Positions 23,861 through 36,900 are shown, numbered from the stretch's first letter. The stretch: DNA of 64,000 bases from Acanthochlamys bracteata (GCA_019914995.1 CM034131.1:9084501-9148500), one strand, 5' to 3'. Program-made: numbers and translations. The notes: generated by a model not told the origin, from the letters alone.

Positions 23861-25245
23861 CCTTTATGACTGAGAGGGATTTACTTTTTATTATAACAGC
23901 AGTACCATCACGTCCATTGGTTCTGCATATGCAGTATTCTGTCCCTCATGAAATATTCAAACTATTACTCAAAAAGATGAAATATTTAAGCCTAAGTAGT
24001 ATACCCTAGACTTAAATCTTCTTAAGACAACTGCATGACTCTGAAGATTTTGTTTTTGTTTTTTGGGTTAATCGTATTACGTCTTTTTCCTTGCAGATGC
24101 ACTGTAATAATTGACTCACTTGATGGAGTTATGTTGTTGATAATTATGCCAAGGCACTACCAGATGACTAAAACATAAATTAACAAAAGAGTAGCAGTAG
24201 GTACCATGCATTTCCATAGGTTTTGTTCAATACACTTGAAATGTAATTCTTCTTACGTTTGCAGTAATAAGTGCAGGTGGTAGGGTCTATAGAGGAGTTA
24301 CCAGTTTCAAATGAAGAATCACTTTTTTCCTATCTGGTATGATAAACTTCTTGAGACCTTGTTCAGAGATCTTGCTGTGCCTTAAAAAGGGCAGGATCCT
24401 CTGTATACCGGAAAGTTGACATCTTGAAGAGGAGCTCCTTACCATGGTGCATCAATCAAATGGCGCTTCCAATTAGGTCGACCAAGCAACATAAGGACTT
24501 TGAGAGTCCAGATGAGCGCGAGGAAGGTTTTCAATTTACACGATTTTATAGACATTTTGGCCTGTATTCTAAAAACGTTAAAGACGCCATAGTATGTATA
24601 TTTATTGGACACTGTACTTTTTTGCTGATGGAATTCTACTTGCAAAGTAGCTAATTACAGGAACTATTCTTTCTTTCATCGGTTTTGTACAGTGGTTACA
24701 GAAATTGCAAGTACACATCAATGTGCTAAATACTTGGAGCGTCTGTACATGTTACAATTTTATATGTTGGCAGATTACACAACATCTCTAACGTTTCACA
24801 GTCACTGATTTTGTCGTTGTGCCATTTCTTATTCCATTTAACTGGATTTTGCGCAAATCTTGTCAGGGATCCTGTAACTCAGATGGCTCCAGTGGAAGGG
24901 ATTCAGAATCGTCTTCTGTTCTAGGAAATTTGGTTGATTTACTTTCTCCCTTACTGATAATTGAAATTCCAAAGAACATAGCAGTTGAAATTCCAAAGAA
25001 GAATACAGCATATGTAATTAACGGTTATCATAGTATAAGGCCATGACAGATGCAACAAACAGGTTCACCTTACCTAGTATTATGACTACTTCATGAGAAA
25101 AATAAAAGCACGCCGGTGCAAGCTGCAAGGTGAAAACAAGCTGAGCATAAGGCACTGATGGGATAATATGTTGGCTATAACTTGCAAACAAGTTCATGAC
25201 TCGGAGAGAGAGAGAGAGGTAAGAAAGGAAACGAGGTAAGGTTCG

Positions 25246-25623
25246 ATGGGGAGAAGCTGCGACCAGAACGAGTACCCAACAAGCAACAAAACCAAAATCC
25301 TAGAACTTCTTCTCGGCCATGACACGCCGAGCTCAGCAGCCGAAAAACTCTCTTTAGTTCAAGATTTCAAATCTCAATCTCAATCTCAATTTCTCTGCAG
25401 TCTTTGTTTCTTCAGCGAAGCTGAAACTTCAACGGCGGAGCGATCGTTCTCTTCCTGCTGGGACAGTTCCCGGGAAATGATTCAGATTGAAGCAACCAGT
25501 CAGAGCGTAATTAGAGTAAGAAGGTACACTTGGACCGTTCGATTTGCTTCGTGGTTCGTGCTTCGTTATCTGAGTGGTCATTTTGCGTGTCCTTTTACGC
25601 GGCCTATTGTTTTAGAAACTTGA
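25246..25623 (+). CDS. Unidentified 125-aa open frame
   Basis: The product starts MGRSCDQNEYPTSNKTKILE and is Ser-, Gln- and Arg-rich, with SQSQSQ in the middle and a possible hydrophobic stretch (FASWFVLRYLSGHF) near residues 100-113. I do not recognise any family. The sequence around it is richer in G+C than its flanks and a GA-rich leader-like run precedes it, which is why it is listed. It may be only a first exon, a remnant, or chance. Confidence 0.2.
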   Translation: MGRSCDQNEYPTSNKTKILELLLGHDTPSSAAEKLSLVQDFKSQSQSQFLCSLCFFSEAETSTAERSFSSCWDSSREMIQIEATSQSVIRVRRYTWTVRFASWFVLRYLSGHFACPFTRPIVLET

Positions 25624-25679
25624 GTGAGAACAGGCTTTTAACTGGGCAGTGAGTTACTTAATTAAAGCTCAATTCAGAA

Positions 25680-25935
25680 CAAAAGATATTTGATAATACT
25701 TATAAAATAAAATTTTTTTAAAATAAAAGTACGTTTGTTTTTCTTAAAAAATAAGTTATATTTTTTTTTATTTTTTAAAAAAAAAAATATATAATAAAAA
25801 AATCTTATTTTATAAAATTTTTTTATATTTTCTAAATTTTTAAATAAATTTTTTATATATTTATAAAATATATATTATAAAATATGAAATAAAAAATTAA
25901 AAAAATATATTAGAGAATCCCAAACACCTCCTTAA
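25680..25935. repeat. AT-rich dispersed repeat, copy 3
   Basis: About 255 bp of almost pure A+T ending at GAATCCCAAACACCTCC, the complement of a GTGTTTGGGATTC-type end. The core CTAAATTTTTAAATAAATTT then TTTATAAAATATATATT matches copy 2 closely over roughly 60 bases. Confidence 0.5.
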
Positions 25936-26065
25936 TTATAAAGGCCTAATTAAATTATAGCCGTCAGATTATATTCAAGTTAAACTGTTAGTTTATACGG
26001 TTAGATTGCTACTCTCTCCATGCGGATTATCTACATCAAACTTCAAAGCCAGTTCCTGATCCGGG

Positions 26066-26072
26066 TATAAAT
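26066..26072 (+). promoter_or_regulatory. Likely TATA box of the lipoyl synthase gene
   Basis: TATAAAT in a GGGTATAAATTTC context, 113 bp upstream of the ATG at 26185, a usual distance for a gene with a short leader. Confidence 0.5.
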
Positions 26073-26184
26073 TTCTTCACCAACCATTTCTGGGATTTAT
26101 CGCCAGCGCGCTAGCAGATGCGAGAAAGGATCAGTTAGATGTTGTTGAGCGGATCTACAGAAGCTCACCAAAATCGTTCTCAAA

Positions 26185-28853
26185 ATGTTCGAGAAATCGC
26201 TAGCTGGAAACCTAATTTCTCCGATCCCGGTTTGTTCGCCGGGAATTAATCGACAGAAACCTCGATTCTTAACTCTAGTGATGAAATCTCAGTCGCTTGA
26301 GACAAATCGGAAAGAGATTTCTGCAGCGGCGGCGGGAGAGAAGAAGATTTTTGAGTCGAATGCTGTGAAAGAAGCCGGGAAGACGGCTTCGTATCCGGGA
26401 ATGGCGGGGCTGCACACCGGAAGGGACCCGAAAGTGAAGAAGCCTGATTGGCTCCGGCAGAGAGGGTCACAAGGTGAGAAGTTCGCCAGATTGAAGGAGT
26501 CACTGGCTGACCTCAAGCTTAATACTGTCTGCGTTGAGGCCCAGTGCCCTAACATTGGTGAGGTACGAACACTGATGAGTTCAGTTGATTCTAATTGTTG
26601 AAGATGGTAAACGTTCGTTAGATTTAGTGCTGAATTCGTTATTGTTGTTTTGTGAATAGTGTTGGAATGGAGGAGGTGGAGCAGGAGGTGAAGGGGATGG
26701 CGTTGCAACTGCAACCATCATGCTTTTAGGAGACACTTGCACGCGGGGATGTAGGTTTTGTGCTGTTAAAACAAGTAGAAATCCACCTCCACCAGATCCG
26801 TTGGAGCCTGAGAACACTGCCAAAGCAATCACAAGCTGGGGGTAGGTCTATTAACTATTATTGTATAAATTTTAAAAGCAGAGCTAAGTTGAGAAGGTTT
26901 TATCATTCTCTTTGTGTTGTAGATCCTGTATTTCAGTATAGTAATGTTCTACAAATCAATGCCATTGTTTTTTATGTTCCTGTGTCTCACTTAATGCCTT
27001 TGGCAGGGTGGACTATATAGTGCTGACTAGTGTAGATCGCGATGACTTGCCTGATGGTGGGAGTGGTCATTTTGCAGAAACAGTAAAAGCTATGAAGGTT
27101 CATTCATCACTTTGGTATAAGTTTATTGATCGTGAAACCATGTGTTGAGAATTGTATGATTATATATGCGTGGTCTTATACGCTATGGTTTATGTGGTTT
27201 TGCTCTGACTTTGTCCAATTTTGATGTGCAAATTATTTCTCATGAAGAAACTAAAACCTGAGATACTTGTCGAGTGTCTGACCTCTGATTTTCGGGGTGA
27301 CCTGGACGCTGTCTTTAAACTGGTGCATTCTGGCCTTGATGTTTTTGCTCACAACATTGAGACTGTGAAGCGCCTCCAGAGAATTGTTAGAGATCCTCGT
27401 GCAGGGTAAGCCGAATCATCTTGCAACTTTAGACGGAGGTCACTTTATGTGCGTCCTACCATTAAGTTTTACGTAATTTGTCTTAATTGGCATGTCTCCG
27501 AAGGTGTTCTGAGTTAAAACTTTTGTGTCAAACAATGCCAATTTTTTTAGTTATAGCTTTATAAAGAAAAATCTCGGATAATGATGTAGGAAAGAATGCT
27601 TGTAGGAAATGCCACTTCTGGATATTTAAAGAATTATTTTTGATTTATTTCTGGTAGACCTGTAAGTGACGAGCTGAGAATGTTTGAAGTAACATGGATA
27701 AAGTTCAAATCTGGCTGGCCGATTGACCTCCCATATTCATGCAAGCAGCAAGGAGTTAGTGATGATTGAGCCTTTATGTGTATTTGTGTTATACCAACCC
27801 GTGGGAGTATGCAGTTGTCTAGCATGCTTAAATTATTCTCCAAACTTGTGTACGTTTTGGTATTTTCTCTTCAAACTTTGTCTTGGACTGTAATTATTTT
27901 CATATACTTTGTATTTCTTTTCGTTCCCAACAGTGATCATCTAAGGTTAATCATACATGTGTTTCTGCCTTTTATCCATTTACTGCACTTTGGTTGTATG
28001 AGGGAAATGGGTTATAATATTCAACATCCATAGCCTTCCTGTTCTGGATGTTTTGACTAATATTTTTGTGAAGCACATTATGCACTACTGCAGTCATTCT
28101 ATCAATAGAAGTGACATAATATTTGTCTCTTGTTTTTGGCAGCTATGAACAAAGCTTATCTATTCTGAAGCATGCAAGACTTTGTAAGGAGGGGATGATT
28201 ACTAAATCATCTATCATGCTTGGTCTTGGAGAGTCAGATGAGGAGATTAAGGAAGCAATGGCTGATTTAAGAGCCATTGGGGTTGACATTCTAACTCTAG
28301 GGCAATATTTGCAGGTAGAATCAAAAGAACAATAACTTTCATCAATCTCAATGGGACTGCCTTTAATTTCTTTACTGATTGGCTTCTGATACTGGCTCTT
28401 GCAGCCAACTCCTTTGCACCTAACGGTGAAGGAATATGTCACTCCTGAGAAGTTTGCCTTCTGGAAGGACTATGGGGAATCCATTGGTTTTCGTTATGTT
28501 GCTAGTGGACCGCTGGTAAGTTCCAAACAGTTCATCTTCTCATATTTGATTTTGATATTCTACCCGAATGAATCTATGATTAATTTACTCTTGTGAAGTA
28601 CTCTTGGGCTTACATTTGATCAACTGACCTACAAAATTATTGTATGTGTCAGAATAGAGATAGCATGCCTCCACTAGCCGGTATCTTTTGAAAGTTATTA
28701 TCTTATCCTTAAGAATGATGACCTGATTTTTGCTTCTTCATTTTGGAACTTGTTTTCCGTCATCTGTAATTATAGGTTCGGTCATCCTATAGGGCTGGAG
28801 AGTTGTTTGTTCAGAATTTAGTGAGGCAAAATAAACAAACAGTAAAGCAGTGA
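26185..28853 (+). CDS. LIP1P: Lipoyl synthase, plastid type
   Basis: Radical-SAM enzyme that inserts two sulfurs into octanoyl groups on plastid 2-oxoacid dehydrogenase E2 subunits. Seven exons: 26185-26562, 26660-26841, 27007-27097, 27248-27405, 28143-28314, 28405-28515 and 28776-28853. All phases agree, giving 389 aa. A Ser/Lys-rich transit peptide covers about the first 70 residues. Auxiliary-cluster cysteines are 116, 121 and 127 ([12 protein letters not shown]); the radical-SAM motif CTRGCRFC gives cysteines 153, 157 and 160. Later blocks fit the plastid form better than the mitochondrial one: [72 protein letters not shown] and [19 protein letters not shown]. One oddity is a Gly-rich insertion right after Cys127. 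The C-terminus ([13 protein letters not shown]) diverges, as is usual. Confidence 0.96.
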
Positions 28854-30948
28854 AAACTCGTAATCTTCTGGAAGGATTGAAGAGGAAGATTATTTTTGGA
28901 GAGGAGTGCATTTCGGCAGCTGCAGATGTGAGACACAATCCTCCAATCACTTCTCCAAATCTTGTAATTTTCAAATCTATATCATTTATGTCACTTACAA
29001 AGTGGTGATTCTGGTAAAGTGGTGATTCTTTATTCTTGTGTTGCTTGAGCAGCACTTGTATCAGTTATGCTTCACTCTAGGATTAAGAAGAGTTATATTC
29101 ATTGAAAATATGTTTGGTTTGAAGAATGCATCCTCAATTCTTACCACGAAGAGGATGTTTTCAAGGTAATTCTCCTATGACTTGGAAAGCTGGCACCTTT
29201 GAAAGAGTGAGCTGTTTTCTTTTAAAAGCAACCGAACAAGCTGGCATCTTTTCTGGAGGTTTGCGGATTCGCTAGTGATTCTTGCATTTCACACGCACCC
29301 ATAGCAACTTCAGGTAGAAATAGCTAATAACAGTCTATTGTAGATGGTATGTACAGCTATTTGATGAGGACTTATTGAACTGATATTCAACCCTATTTAC
29401 TGCATGCACGTCAATGCCAACTGTTAATTGTATTTTCATAATCACCGTTAGCATCTAGGGCATCGACGGTAATTCGCTAAATCCATGTGATATGATTGGA
29501 ACAACACCACACGTATGAAAAAAAGGCAATGAGAGATCACACAATATTTATGTGGAAAACCCTAAAAAGAAAATTTTATTGGCCTCGTTTGATAATGGCG
29601 AGAGAATATATGCATATAATGAATTTAAATAGCAACACAAGCTATGCTCCGCGTCTGTTCCTTTTTTTACAGAAAATGCGTAGGGTTGAGATCAAGAGTG
29701 ACTATGTCGTCAGTGCCAGGATCTGGTTGTATATGCTGATGATTATTATACTATTACTAGTATGTCCTCTCGTGAAGCTGTCTTCCATAAAGTTATGGCG
29801 GTAATCTTTTTCCCTTCATAATCCCACTATGCCCCCTTCAAATGTGGGGAATACCACAGTAGTAGAATCAATAAGAGTCCAGCATACCTCTCAAAATTCG
29901 ATCCTGCAAATATCTACATCACCAACCAATTAATTGTACATGATCATCATTTGCCTGTCGCAAGTTAAAATAAACAGCAAAAGAATATTTATCTCGATAT
30001 GCGAATACACCAACCAGCATATTATCTTATATAACTTTAGAAGAAATCACATTGCCTACAGTTTGAAAGCTTCTCTAAACTGCAAGCTAACCCATTTCCC
30101 CTACGCCAAGGCATCTCACCATCCAAGCTACGTGCTACAGAAAGAAAGAATTCATATATTTTATTGTATTGTATTGAACGGGAACGTCTCCTCAGCTGCG
30201 CTCTCTTTTCTATCTGGGAACTCGAAGAAGAAGAAGAAGACCAAACAGAAAGCGAGCGATTGCTTTTTTTATCCCCTTCTTCGCTTGCTTTCACACACCG
30301 CCGACGAGTCAAAAATCAAAATAATCAATCGGGGAAAACCAACAACAGTTCATCTATATTTCGATTCTTGGGTTCTTCATTCATCCGTGTTATCGATTGT
30401 TTTTTGGAATCTGTCGTCTCCTTGCTGCGGTTAGAAATTTTTTTTTCTTGCTTTAATCTCTAATAATCGGTTTGGTTACTCATTTCGATCTCTGTTGTTT
30501 TACAAATGGAGTAAGAGTGTTGGTAATCGTGATGGCTGTTTTTTTTCTTTTCTTTTTTTTTTTTTTTTGGCATTTCTCTGTAGTAACATAAGTTGTTATT
30601 TCTGGAGACAATTGGTATTTAGCTTGTTATGTTTGTTTTGTAGTTTGTCTGCTAGGTTCTATGTTCTAGAAAGTTTAGATTTGCAAATGTCTCCCTGCTT
30701 GATTTTATTGCTATAAAGGTAGAGGAGAAGAGAAACAAGTTGCATAGTATAGAAGCTGCCGTTACTTCTATATCTTTGGACTTTTTGCTTGCATTCTTGT
30801 CGTGAACGATTAAAGTTAACCAATGATCAAGCTTTTATTTTGTAGGAACCAGTTGCAATCTAAACTCTCATGTCTGGGGCCTGGACCTAGATATTGGCAG
30901 TTGATGCCTCGTAGCAGTAATATGTATGTGGGTTGATGTTGGAATTTC
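28854..30948. other. Intergenic region between lipoyl synthase and the WDR26-like gene
   Basis: It holds the lipoyl synthase 3' region, then AT-rich DNA, then a likely 5' leader of the WDR26-like gene from about 30,170. That leader part has GAAGAAGAAGAAGAAG, a T-run at about 30,540-30,568 and leader-intron-like sequence. Frames seen here are short and unconvincing. Confidence 0.4.
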
Positions 30949-33900
30949 ATGGGAAGTATTGACAACGAGGAGACGCCACCTTTCAAACGCGTCAAGTCTT
31001 CTACAACAGAATTGGGGTGCTTCATGAAGAATCCATTTCTAGATCTTACTGATACGGCACGGTATGCAACTCCGAGTGCCCTGTATTCTCAAGGCAAAAG
31101 TGATACTACAGATAGTAAAGGAATTATTAGAAGGGGAGAATTTGTTAGAGTCATCACACAAGCTCTATATTCTCTAGGATATGAGAAAAGTGGGAGAGTA
31201 TTAGAGGAGGAGTCAGGTTTTCCGTTGTACTCACCTATGGTTAGTATATTCAGAAAACAGGTTCTTGATGGGAACTGGGATGGTGCCATTGCCACACTGC
31301 ACAGTATAGGCCTCTTAGATGAAGATATTCTTAAGTCAGCATCCTTTATTATATTAGAGCAGAAATTGTTTGCACTTTTGGGAAAGGGGAGAATAATGGA
31401 TGCACTGAGGACATTGAGAAATGAGATTGCTCCTCTTAACATCAATGTGGGGAAGGTACATGCACTCTCAAGCTGTATCGTCTCTCCTACTCGGTGCTTC
31501 TTGCTTGGATTCAATAGTCACAGCAATCAGAGTCCAAATTCACGACTGGGAATTTTGGAAGAGCTGCAGAAGGTAATGCCAGTCTTAGTAATGATTCCTG
31601 AAAGAAGATTGGAGCATTTGGTTGAACAGGCTCTTAAGGTGCAACGTGAAGCATGCGCTATCCATAATTCCTCGGACCCCTCGCTTTCTTTGTATGTAGA
31701 TCATAAGTGTGGAAGGGACCAGATACCTTCTCAGACAACACAGGTTGGCACCTTTTATTGGAGAGCCAATCATCTAAATTATATTAGGTCTAAGCGGCAG
31801 CTGGATATATGATTGGTTTACAGTCATAAATTTTTTGTTAAGGATCTTCTGGGCATCATTTTAGCTCTTAAGACACATATTTATTAGACAGATACATGTA
31901 GAGCAATCTCTGTTACAGATATTAAATCTTTACCTTTGTAGATTGCATGTCAGCTTAATAGAATGACCTTTAAGATGCCTTTCAATAGCAACTTCCGTAA
32001 TTGGTACTCGGCTTTAATGAGCGGACAATCTTTCTTATCTGCTGCACTAAGATACCTGTTAGTTGTTATATCTAACATGCTAAAGCATACTCTAATGGGC
32101 ATTATGAATTTATACAAAGTCTCACTTCAATTCAAGACCATTCAAATCCTTGCCTCCAATGTTGTAGTCAGATTGCATGATCAGTAATGAATAGAATCTT
32201 TTCTGCAAGTCTTACTGGCATGCTTCCCTGCAGCTTGAATTGTCAACACCTACTCTTCTTTATGCTAATCATACTCTTCCAATGAAACAGATATTGCTCG
32301 GTCATCATGATGAAGTCTGGAACTTGCAGTTCTCAAATAATGGGAAATACTTGGCGTCATCATCCAGTGATAAATCCGTTATTATATGGGAGGTGATTAG
32401 AAAATGTTGCTTTGTGCACTATTTTCTGTAGGCTAATTAGTCTTCTATTCTTGAGGTGGCGTGTTTGGTGTGGTTAAGACCAATTTCCTACGGGGCATTC
32501 TACTGAAAAAGATTTTGCTCAATACAAATGACTAGTTAGTCTTTAGAACTTCATTCAAGCGAAAGTCATGATTGCAGAACTTTGAAATGCAAATCTTAGT
32601 TGGAATTTGACCTAACTGTGCTCTCTTGCTATGTCATTTGCCTAGATAGGCTCGGTACATTAATAGTTCCGTACATACATTGGCTGGCCGAGTTAACTCT
32701 GTGTACTTTAACCTTGAAGGGCCATGTCTCAGCGGTCATCCTCCCTACTGTAACAGCCTCTTTGATTCAAATTTTATTTAACCTTGAAGGGCCATACACA
32801 GTCCTATTTTAAAATTTTAAAACTCCCACTTAAGTTCTAATTTATCTGATTTCAAACACCGCGCTCGCAAACATTTATGGATATCATGTTCTTAATAGTA
32901 TTAAATTCTTGTATGGTTTCTTATACTTAATCGATATAAGGACATTTCATATTACATATCAGGTTCATGAAGATGGAGGAATGTCGCTGAAACACAAACT
33001 TATAGGTCATCAGAAGCCTGTCTCAATGGTTACCTGGAGTCCTGATGACTGCAAACTTCTTTCTTGTGGGTTAGAAGAAGTTGTCCGCCTTTGGGATGTG
33101 AACTCTGGGAAATGCGTCAATTCTTATGGGAAAGATGGTATTGGACTGATTTCTTGTTGTTGGTTCCCTGATGGGAAACAGTTTTTATCCTTTTCAATCG
33201 ATAAGACTATCTGCTTGTGGGGTGTAAATGGAAATGAACTAGAACAGTGGAAAAGACAGATGACAACAAAAACAACTGATACAGCTGTGACTAAAGATGG
33301 CAAAGTTATGGTCAGCAAGTCTACAGATAACATGATTCTGCTATGGAATATTGAAGCAAAAAGTGAAAGAATTATTCAAGAGGAGCAGACAATTACCTCG
33401 TTTTCATTGTCCACAGATGATAAGTTTTTGCTTGTAAATCTTTTAAACCAAGAAATTCATTTATGGAGCATAGGGCATTACCCAAAGCTTCTAGCAAGGT
33501 ATAAAGGCCACAAGCACAGTCGATTGCTAATAAGGTCTTGTTTTGGCGGATCTGATCTGTCTTTCATTGCCAGTGGAAGTGAGGATTCACAGGTAAGTTG
33601 ATTCTCTTTGTTGCATCTGAAAATTGTTAGCTAATGCTAAAGTAGTTTTGTCTTGAAGTTTTCAAATTCAAAATTTTTTCAAGTCCATAAATATGTCAAG
33701 CGCATTATTAAAAATTATATCCAGCATATATGTTTACTCCGGATTGCAAAAGTTCGTGTGTTCTAGATTTACATTTCTATGCTTGCTGATAGCTCTTAGT
33801 TACAACAATAGTTTAATTGACATGAAATTTTCTCGAGTTCAAAGAAGTAATGTGTAACAAGCGAAAATTGTTGTTTTTTCCCATTTTGTTTTATATACAT

Positions 33901-34222
33901 GAAGATTGATTGCTGATTTCTTTTCTCTAAGTTGTCATCCTTACTGTTAATCTAATGCCATTTGAACTACTACTACATCATTTTCTCAGTAATAACCAAA
34001 TCCTATGAATATCAGGTTTACATATGGCACCGTGGAACAACAAATCTCATAGGAGCATTACCTGGGCATGCCGGTGCTGTGAACTGTGTTAGCTGGAACC
34101 CTGTCAACCCTCATATGCTTGCCTCAGGGAGTGATGACCATACTATTCGAATTTGGAGACCGACGAAGGCATCTAGTTTGAGGCAGAAAAATTCCTATAG
34201 ATGGCATCATCCACCAATGTGA
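30949..34222 (+). CDS. WDR26: WDR26-like LisH-CTLH-WD40 protein (GID7-type)
   Basis: WD40 protein with LisH and CTLH domains, the family of WDR26 and yeast Gid7, which work in the CTLH/GID ubiquitin ligase. Four exons: 30949-31743, 32291-32392, 32963-33592 and 34016-34222, all in phase, 577 aa. LisH (about residues 63-95): GEFVRVITQALYSLGYEKSG. CTLH (about 100-160): VSIFRKQVLDGNWDGAIATL and EQKLFALLGKGRIMDALRTL. WD40 blades follow from residue 265, for example HHDEVWNLQFSNNGKYLASS, GHQKPVSMVTWSPDDCKLLS and HAGAVNCVSWNPVNPHMLAS; the last ends SGSDDHTIRIWRP. The N-terminus has a basic PFKRVK motif. Exon 2 starts after GAAACAG; an earlier AG at about 32,233 would add about 19 residues not in the family and is less likely. 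No defects seen. Confidence 0.93.
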
Positions 34223-34827
34223 AGGACGCATTTCAAATCAATTTAACACTCGATCATCTTTCTTCATTGACAATGTACATAAAAATTCTTTCCTTCTTTT
34301 GTTACATGAAGATTGTGCAATCTTATAAACAGCTGGCTTCCTGTAGTCATCAACATTGTACACTGATGCACATTCTCCCATGTAAGGCAGGAAATGCAGA
34401 AAATCGACACTTACGGATAAATTCCTTAGTGAAATTTCATTGCTCTTCATTTTATAAAAAAAAATGCATAATCCCTTCCGGGACTTAAATTTCACCTTTT
34501 CAATAACTCTGCTAGAGTAATTTTGTGTAATAGCTTGACTTGTTGTGGGCTAAGCTAAGCTGTACTTGAAGATAGGGGCTCTAACATGCAATGTTTTTTT
34601 CTCCTTTTATTTTTCTCCTTTTTCACCCGACAGCCACCCTTCTCGATCTCCTTTCTGGCGTCCGATCAGCCCATCTGACGGCCATTTCTCTTCAAGTATG
34701 GCTTATGATTATTGCCTGTAAAGGCTCTAGTTCGATTGACCTTATGCATGGACACTCGCGCTGCACGAGGGCAGGCGAGTTAGGGGCTGAGATCAGAACC
34801 CCAGTGGGTGTGGGGCGGGCACCCACC

Positions 34828-36248
34828 TGTTAGGCCCATGCGCGTGGAGGCGATACCACGGCCCATCCGGTCCGGTCCGATCATCCGGAATAGTTGTACC
34901 TCGCCGAGGCAGGAATAGCCTGATTAGTAGGTTGAGCTAGAGACTGAATCTCGCTCTTTATTGTATGATATTATCCTGATTCCCTGATCAGTGTCACATT
35001 ATATAGATAGATATATAGCATGCACGATGACATATATAGATGGTATAGACATGCATTGACCTTTTATTTCATTTCGATTTTTAACAAATGATAGATTATA
35101 GATATAGATAAGTATACATGCATAACCATACATACATATAATATTAGTATGCTTGATATATATTACATGTAATTATATATGCATATTTTTGGATAACTTG
35201 CTATACGAGAAACGTAAAAATAAATGCTTGAGGCTTTAATTAAGATATACAATATATCTAGCTTACATTACTCGCACTCATGTGTGTATATTGATAGCAT
35301 TATAATGAGAATTGGAGATATGGCCCCACTTTATCACTTGATTATATAATTTTAACTCCTTGGTGCATGACGCATGTTGCATTTAGTATGTCCAAGTGGA
35401 TGAACTAGAGATATATTATTCGTATTAATAGACATATGCATGCATATAGATAATATCCGAATGTGTGCTTGTATATTTATCATGTGTATGAATATATAGG
35501 TGTAAGAATTAAGAACCCCTATAACATAATTATTTATTACGAGGAAAGGGTTTGTGTTGCATGTCATGCTTCCGTATCTGTCCTTATTAGAACTAGATCG
35601 GTATGGGACGGTCTAAGACTAGATAAGGAATGATCTGATCTATCGTTGCATTTATTTCATATAGAGATATAGAGAAATAATTATAGGGTAATGCATTAGA
35701 AACTTTAAATGGTGCATCTCTGATTTATTACCTCACTGAGACTGGGCTCAGCTTTTTCTTTCTTTGGCCTCTCCCAGTTGTTGCAGGCCTAAGTTCGAGT
35801 TAGCGGACCTTATCATGGACCTGACAGATATAATGATGGTATGTTTAAAATGTTCCTGTTTATTATTTAGTTAGCTCTGTAATACTTGAGGGACTGTACT
35901 ATTATTATTATTATTTGTAAATTATTAGTTTGGTACCCGATTATTGATTTATGTATTTTTCTTATTTTGTTGAGATGTATTAACGCAGGTAACGGCTGTA
36001 TAAGTTAATAATCTTTCTTGTGATTTATTTCTCGTGTTGTTGTTACGAGTTTGTGATATTATTGTTGTGGTTTAATTGTTAGGTTCATCTTTTTAAATTT
36101 TAAGGAAAGTTCTGCCAAAATTTTCTAAAATTTTGATTATGATATTTTAAATTGATTTTGCGTTAGGCTTACTAGGCTGAGCTGAATTTGGGTTCTACTT
36201 AGGTTTGGTTTAGTCTAGTGCGGTCATGGCACAGGTGGGGTCGTGACA
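34828..36248 (-). mobile_element. LTR-like fragment, possible gypsy-type solo LTR (fossil)
   Basis: Read on the minus strand, the right edge at 36248 starts TGTCACGACCCCACC, which resembles the start of many plant gypsy LTRs. About 1.4 kb away a CA end (minus strand; TG at 34828 on plus) could close it. No matching 5-bp target duplication is visible at these exact edges, no gag or pol is present, and no internal region was recognised. The left border and the solo-LTR reading are therefore uncertain. It looks old. Confidence 0.3.
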
Positions 36249-36302
36249 TTTTGTTTCAAATGTGGTACTTAAAAGAAAATTGCTCAATTTTGATATTACA
36301 GA

Positions 36303-36323
36303 ATATATATATATATATATATT
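36303..36323. repeat. (TA)n microsatellite
   Basis: Ten TA units in intergenic DNA. Confidence 0.9.
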
Positions 36324-36649
36324 CTCTTAATACACACTTCTCACACTCCTAACAGCCCAATTCAATCCGTATTGAGAAGATATTGATGCATTTACCTTCC
36401 ATATTTTCATTTTTATTGAATCTCGATCCTTTGGTCAGTCGGCTGTCAAAGTGAGTGCAGAGAACGTATAGAAAAGAGAGTGTTACACCTGCTCCAATAT
36501 ATATAAATGTTGCAGACATAAAACGCGTTGCTCAACTTTTTTCTTATTTCTTATTTAATAGATCAAGACAAAACAGGTGAATGGATCAAGTTTAGCGTGA
36601 ATCGACTCAATTCAACTGCAAATATTATTAGCTACCCCCTACACATTAA

Positions 36650-36900
36650 GAGCGTGTTTGCAAATACTTTTACAAAATATTTTTTGAGACAAAATATATT
36701 TTTATCTTATTTCGATAATCACACTTTACTATTTTAATATATAAAAATATAAACATAAATAATAAAAAATCTTATTATTATTTATTTTTTAAATTTTTAT
36801 ATAAATTTTATAAAATATTAAAAAATTATTAAATAACGTAAAATAAAAAAATTACTAAATAATTTTTCCAAAAAGCGTGGAACTTACATTTAGTAAACTT
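36650..36900. repeat. AT-rich dispersed repeat, copy 4
   Basis: Begins near GAGCGTGTTTGCAAATAC and ends near AAAAAGCGTGGAAC. The A+T core includes TTTTTATATAAATTTTATAA and ATTAAAAAATTATT. The copy is more diverged than copies 2 and 3. Confidence 0.4.

Larger units (their letters stand above)
23861..26184. other. Intergenic region upstream of the lipoyl synthase gene
   Basis: It holds the tail of the pseudogene, then AT-rich DNA. An ATG-started frame at 25246-25623 (125 codons) lies in GC-richer sequence after a GA repeat at 25,203-25,216. It is Ser-rich with no recognised motif and no partner exon, so it is noted but not called. Repeat copy 3 and the likely lipoyl synthase TATA box are listed separately. 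Confidence 0.4.

Noticed and set aside
24424-24654. 76-codon plus-strand frame downstream of the RPI4-like pseudogene
   Set aside because: No family features and no fit to the isomerase C-terminus; length is within chance for the region.
29480-29810. Segment with TATTTATGTGGAAAACCCT, a phrase common near plant retroelement and repeat copies
   Set aside because: No terminal repeats, target duplication or coding parts could be found, so no element is called.
32234-32290. Extra 5' extension of WDR26 exon 2 from an earlier AG
   Set aside because: It would insert about 19 residues (LELSTPTLLYANH...) between SQTTQ and ILLGHHDEVW, which are contiguous in the family.
34720-34745. tRNA-like GGCTCTAGTTCGATTGACC box B similarity
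   Set aside because: No box A at the right distance and no cloverleaf can be drawn.
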